From the NCBI GenBank assembly GCA_002401765.2, contig NVTY02000051.1, positions 1-54,163 of the forward strand: DNA of 54,163 bases, in the 5' to 3' direction. Origin of the DNA: Thiotrichaceae bacterium (lineage in GTDB: Bacteria > Pseudomonadota > Gammaproteobacteria > SZUA-140). Of the stretch, positions 51,160-54,163 are shown in pieces. The translations under genes and the position numbers were made by a program. The notes under the pieces were generated by a model. It searched no databases. It was not told where the DNA came from and was given only the letters and a program-made list of their open reading frames with translations. How positions within the stretch are numbered: the stretch's first letter is position 1; every line of letters begins with the position of its first letter.

Positions 51160-51810
51160 ATGTTTGGTAAATGGTTTAAAAAAGAAGCAGTGGCCGAAAA
51201 ACCGGTGTTGCCTTCGCCTTATAACCTGCGGCTTAAAGCGGCGGTGGATATTGATCCGATCCCGTTTTCGATGATCAGTGACAAACTTCATTTTGTGCTA
51301 CCGGCCGAGAGACAAATTGTTGAAGCGCAGGGTAAGATTGACCTCGGCGGCGGTGCCTACTTGAGTCGCTATTACAGCTGTGATGATGCCTTTATACAGG
51401 TCAGCAGCACCGGTGGCTTTGAAGAGCAGCATGTCGATGACATCAAACTCTTTGTCTTTGAAGACACCATCACCCCAGCCAATCAGGCTGAGTGGGAGGT
51501 GTGGACGGGCAAGGATAGCAAGATCGGTGATGCGACTTACACCTTTAATGGTGTTGAATATTCGCGCGTGTGGATGGCGCAAAGTGAAGGGTCTATTGTG
51601 CCGGTTGAGTTTGAAGAAGAGGTGACAAACCTGATGGAAGGTAAGTCTCCCTATACGGTGATCCATTTGGCGATGCTGTATGAGCGTTTGATTCCCGGAG
51701 TTGAACGTTATGAGTATTTGCTGATTTCTGCCGAACATACCCATGATGATGCTAATATTGTCTTTAGTCTGGGCGTTGATCTCGATCCGCAAGCCTTTAT
51801 CGTGACCTAA
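51160..51810 (+). CDS. yjfK: YjfK/DUF2491 protein
   Basis: 216 residues, no signal peptide or membrane segment. It matches the DUF2491 pattern (YLSRYYSCDDAFIQV, LFVFEDTITP, EYSRVWMAQSEG). Function is unknown; it is always in yjf-type operons. AGGAGTAGG precedes the start and the channel gene ends 4 bases upstream. Confidence 0.8.
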   Translation: MFGKWFKKEAVAEKPVLPSPYNLRLKAAVDIDPIPFSMISDKLHFVLPAERQIVEAQGKIDLGGGAYLSRYYSCDDAFIQVSSTGGFEEQHVDDIKLFVFEDTITPANQAEWEVWTGKDSKIGDATYTFNGVEYSRVWMAQSEGSIVPVEFEEEVTNLMEGKSPYTVIHLAMLYERLIPGVERYEYLLISAEHTHDDANIVFSLGVDLDPQAFIVT

Positions 51811-51825
51811 AAAAGGAAAATAAGA

Positions 51826-52236
51826 ATGGAAGCTGTAACAACTTATCTGGCTGGCCTGCCTCAGTTTTTCGCCTATTTTGTATCAGCGCTAGCGTTGACA
51901 TTTCTCTACGCCATTATTTATAGCAAACTGACGCCGCATAAAGAGTGGGCGCTGATCAAAGAGAATGTGCCTGCCGCCGCGATTGCCTTTAGTGGCAGCA
52001 TGTTGGGGTTTGTGATCGCGCTGGCAAGTGCCATGGCGAACTCGATCAATCTAGTGGACTACTGGTTGTGGGGTTTGGTTGCATTGATCGTCCAGCTTGG
52101 CACCTTCTTTTGCGTGCGGCTCTTTATGCCCCGCATTTCAGAACGTTTGGCGAACAATGAACTAGCCGCCGGTATCTGGCTGGCTGCGGCATCGTTATGT
52201 GCCGGTATTCTTAATGCCGCCAGCCTCACTTACTGA
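51826..52236 (+). CDS. yjfL: YjfL/DUF350 membrane protein
   Basis: 136 residues with four membrane helices (about 12-32, 45-68, 72-97, 110-133), the DUF350 form. AAAAGGAAAA precedes the start. DUF350 proteins occur with PspA-like and YjfC-like proteins and are thought to be inner-membrane partners. Confidence 0.85.
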   Translation: MEAVTTYLAGLPQFFAYFVSALALTFLYAIIYSKLTPHKEWALIKENVPAAAIAFSGSMLGFVIALASAMANSINLVDYWLWGLVALIVQLGTFFCVRLFMPRISERLANNELAAGIWLAAASLCAGILNAASLTY

Positions 52237-52247
52237 GGGATGACGTT

Positions 52248-52805
52248 ATGAAACGTTCAAAAAAATTAACGCTGGCGGTGATGGGGCTCGCACCCATCGT
52301 ATTAACGGCCTGTAGTGAAAAGCCGGTGGATATGCTGGTTTATAAATCACTTGCTGAGTGTAGTAGTGATGTTTACTACAACGACAAAGCGTGTAAAACC
52401 GAATTTGATAAGGCGCAAAAAACACATCGTTCTGCTGCGCCTAAATATAAAAAACTGGCGGCGTGTGAATCTGACTTTGGGCGTAACAGTTGTAGCTCAA
52501 TGGGTAGTCTGTATCTCCCGATGATCGCCGCTTACATGCTGCCAATGCCGAATAGAAACCGCAGTTCCAGTGGTTCTTTCATGGGTGGTTTTGGACAGCC
52601 GCTTTACCGCACGCGAGGTGGCGGTGGTTTCCGTACCGGTGATAATTACGAAATTGGCAAGTCGAGACAAAGTGGCAAGGTTAGTACTGTAGCCTCAAAA
52701 ACAAAGAAGCCCTCGATTAAAACCAGAACAGTTTCTCGCGGCGGCTTTGGTTCCCAGGCTGCGGCGCGTGGTAGCTGGGGCGGCGGTAGAACCTTTGGTG
52801 GTTAA
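52248..52805 (+). CDS. yjfM: YjfM/DUF1190 lipoprotein-like protein
   Basis: 185 residues. The lipobox VLTAC ends a signal sequence (Cys about 22). Residues 30-90 have conserved cysteines (AECSSD, KACKTEF, AACESDF, NSCSSM). The rest is Gly/Arg/Ser-rich and disordered (FRTRGGGGF-like), ending GGGRTFGG. DUF1190 is usual in yjf operons. AGGGATGA precedes the start. Confidence 0.8.
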   Translation: MKRSKKLTLAVMGLAPIVLTACSEKPVDMLVYKSLAECSSDVYYNDKACKTEFDKAQKTHRSAAPKYKKLAACESDFGRNSCSSMGSLYLPMIAAYMLPMPNRNRSSSGSFMGGFGQPLYRTRGGGGFRTGDNYEIGKSRQSGKVSTVASKTKKPSIKTRTVSRGGFGSQAAARGSWGGGRTFGG

Positions 52806-52827
52806 ATGGCAGCAGGTGTAGTCAGAC

Positions 52828-53988
52828 ATGCAACGCGTTAAGATTCAGGAGCGGCATGACTGGAAGGCACAGGCAAAACAACTTGGGTTTAAGTTCCATA
52901 CCTTTGATGGTGAGCCTTACTGGGATGAGTCCGCCTATTATCGTTTTACCCTGGCGCAGGTTGAAAATGATATTGAAGACCCGAGTACCGAGATTCATGC
53001 GATGTGTCTGGACCTGGTTGATCGCGCCGTCTCTGATGAGTCGATGCTTGAGCAGCTGCGCATTCCGAGACTGTACTGGGATCATATCCGCGAAAGCTGG
53101 TCGCGTGGCGACAAGCAGCTCTATGGCCGCATGGATTTTTGTTATGACGGCCGGGCACCTGCGAAGTTTTATGAATACAATGCCGATACGCCCACCTCGC
53201 TTTATGAAAGTGCCTTCTTTCAGTGGGTGTGGTTAGAGCAGTGCATTGAGCGCGGCATGTTGCCAGCCGAAAGTGACCAGTTTAATTCTATTCAAGAGCA
53301 GCTGATTGCCACGTTGGCAAAGATAGACCCGCCGACACCGCTCTATTTTGCATGCTGTAAAGACACTGAAGAAGACCGCGGTACGGTGCAATATATGGAA
53401 GATTGTGCAGTGCAGGCAGGCCTGAAAACAAAATTTGTCTACGTTGAAGATATCGGCATTAGCCCCGATGGTCAGTTTACCGATAAAGACAGCTATACCA
53501 TTCCTGCACTGTTTAAACTCTATCCGTGGGAATTTATGATGGCCGAAGAATTTGGCCCCTATATTCCTAAGAGCGACACCTGGTTTATCGAGCCTACCTG
53601 GAAGGCGTTGTTATCTAATAAGGGTATCTTGCCATTGTTGTGGCAGCTACACCCTAATCATCCGAATTTGTTGCCTGCTTATTTTGAAGATGAACAGCAT
53701 AAACTGGCAATAAAAACGGGTTGGGTGCGCAAACCGCTCTTTTCACGTGAAGGCAGCAACATCAGCGTGATGCTAGATGGCAATGTGTGTGAAAAGGTCG
53801 ATGGCCCCTATGATGATGGTGGTTATATCTTGCAGCATTATTCACCGCCAGCCACATTTGGTGAGCATCATACGATTGTCGGCAGCTGGATTGTCGCCGA
53901 CCGCGCGGTGGGGATGAGTATTCGAGAAGACAGTTCTGTGATTACCAAAGATACATCGCGTTTTATTCCGCATGTGATTGTGGATTAG
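52828..53988 (+). CDS. yjfC: YjfC glutathionylspermidine synthase-like ATP-grasp protein
   Basis: 386 residues, the GSP-synthase ATP-grasp fold without the amidase half. Landmarks are GRMDFCYDG (about 95-103), KFYEYNADTPTSLYES (about 112-127), EPTWKALLSNKG (about 252-263) and WVRKPLFSREGSN (about 298-310). It probably joins an amine to a peptide or glutathione-like substrate with ATP; the true reaction is unknown. It ends the yjf operon. Confidence 0.9.
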   Translation: MQRVKIQERHDWKAQAKQLGFKFHTFDGEPYWDESAYYRFTLAQVENDIEDPSTEIHAMCLDLVDRAVSDESMLEQLRIPRLYWDHIRESWSRGDKQLYGRMDFCYDGRAPAKFYEYNADTPTSLYESAFFQWVWLEQCIERGMLPAESDQFNSIQEQLIATLAKIDPPTPLYFACCKDTEEDRGTVQYMEDCAVQAGLKTKFVYVEDIGISPDGQFTDKDSYTIPALFKLYPWEFMMAEEFGPYIPKSDTWFIEPTWKALLSNKGILPLLWQLHPNHPNLLPAYFEDEQHKLAIKTGWVRKPLFSREGSNISVMLDGNVCEKVDGPYDDGGYILQHYSPPATFGEHHTIVGSWIVADRAVGMSIREDSSVITKDTSRFIPHVIVD

Positions 53989-54019
53989 AGAGTGTGCGCC
54001 AAATCAGGGGTGGTTTACT

Positions 54020-54124
54020 CTGACCCCATTGATTCAACCGGAAGAGAGAAAACGACCGAGTTATCGTTGCCGATCGTGCGGTGCCCCGATGGTGGTGATC
54101 AGCAATACGTTTCGTTCTGGCTGA
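54020..54124 (+). pseudogene. Transposase C-terminal tail fragment
   Basis: A frame of 34 codons reads PEERKRPSYRCRSCGAPMV and ends FRSG before TGA. The CRSCGAPM zinc-knuckle-like end resembles the C-terminus of IS91/IS801-family transposases. Only this tail is present, preceded by GTTTACTCTGACCCC, a repeat-like end. The match is short. Confidence 0.35.
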
Positions 54125-54163
54125 CGAGCAATAACGAGAAAAGGCATCGGTACATCTATTTGA

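Noticed and set aside
1..54163. tRNA or rRNA genes
   Set aside because: I saw no cloverleaf-like sequence or rRNA-conserved stretch in any intergenic region, though I could not run a scan.

Overview
The window reads as an ordinary bacterial chromosome segment of about 50 percent GC. It comes from a proteobacterium, most likely a gammaproteobacterium. The evidence is a complete System I cytochrome c maturation operon (ccmABCDEFGHI), a BatABD/MoxR/DUF58/DUF4381 aerotolerance-type operon, a lone bioA, a yjfI-yjfJ-yjfK-yjfL-yjfM-yjfC operon of Escherichia type, and many lipoprotein and outer-membrane genes. I cannot name the genus from sequence alone. Abundant c-type cytochrome machinery suggests a respiring, possibly chemolithotrophic organism (inference).

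Layout. 1-1275: a mobile-element scar with an RHS-repeat fragment and a frameshifted HUH (REP-associated type) transposase bounded by inverted terminal sequences. 1.6-5.4 kb: a protease cluster with a cytoplasmic trypsin-fold protease, an unrecognised 301-residue protein, a small protein resembling the protease's own N-terminal domain, and a secreted S1 protease. 5.5-19.5 kb: a surface/signalling island with a CRP-like regulator, a TpsB outer-membrane transporter, a VapBC toxin-antitoxin pair, a TpsA haemagglutinin-type exoprotein, two and a half tandem beta-helix proteins, a DUF928 protein, a CHASE2-adenylate cyclase and a TPR-CHAT caspase-like protease. Two 152-bp MITE-like elements with target duplications sit inside this island in opposite orientation. 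A perfect CRP-type site (TGTGA-N6-TCACA) lies just upstream of the CHAT-cyclase operon.

19.5-27.2 kb (minus strand): a decayed outer-membrane protein gene, a small unknown gene, and the moxR-DUF58-DUF4381-batA-batB/C-batD operon. 27.7-34.9 kb: ccmA to ccmI, including a short ccmD of 56 residues. 35-38.6 kb: a TlpA-like lipoprotein, a cytochrome c and two paralogous beta-propeller proteins; the first is broken at a run of nine G. 38.7-39.7 kb: an AT-rich amidase plus lipoprotein pair that looks like a toxin and its immunity protein. 40.3-45.0 kb: a GC-rich five-gene lipid/polyketide cluster (type III PKS, methyltransferase, FAD oxidoreductase, ACP, ketosynthase). 45.8-54 kb: bioA, a large lipoprotein on the minus strand, and the yjf operon with a potassium channel gene inserted after the PspA-like gene. 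The window ends in a transposase tail.

How the parts may work together. The clearest candidate for an undescribed system is the 5.5-19.5 kb island. A CHASE2 sensor cyclase would make cAMP, the nearby CRP-like protein keeps the residues expected for cAMP binding and TGTGA recognition, and the only perfect CRP-type site I noticed stands in front of the operon that makes the cyclase and the caspase-like CHAT protein. The secreted TpsA/TpsB pair, DUF928 and beta-helix proteins would be the surface output. A second well-supported regulatory picture is at yjfI: an N-terminal ribbon-helix-helix-like segment is encoded directly downstream of a consensus promoter overlapped by two identical 10-bp palindromes, which suggests an autorepressed envelope-stress operon with a leaderless message.
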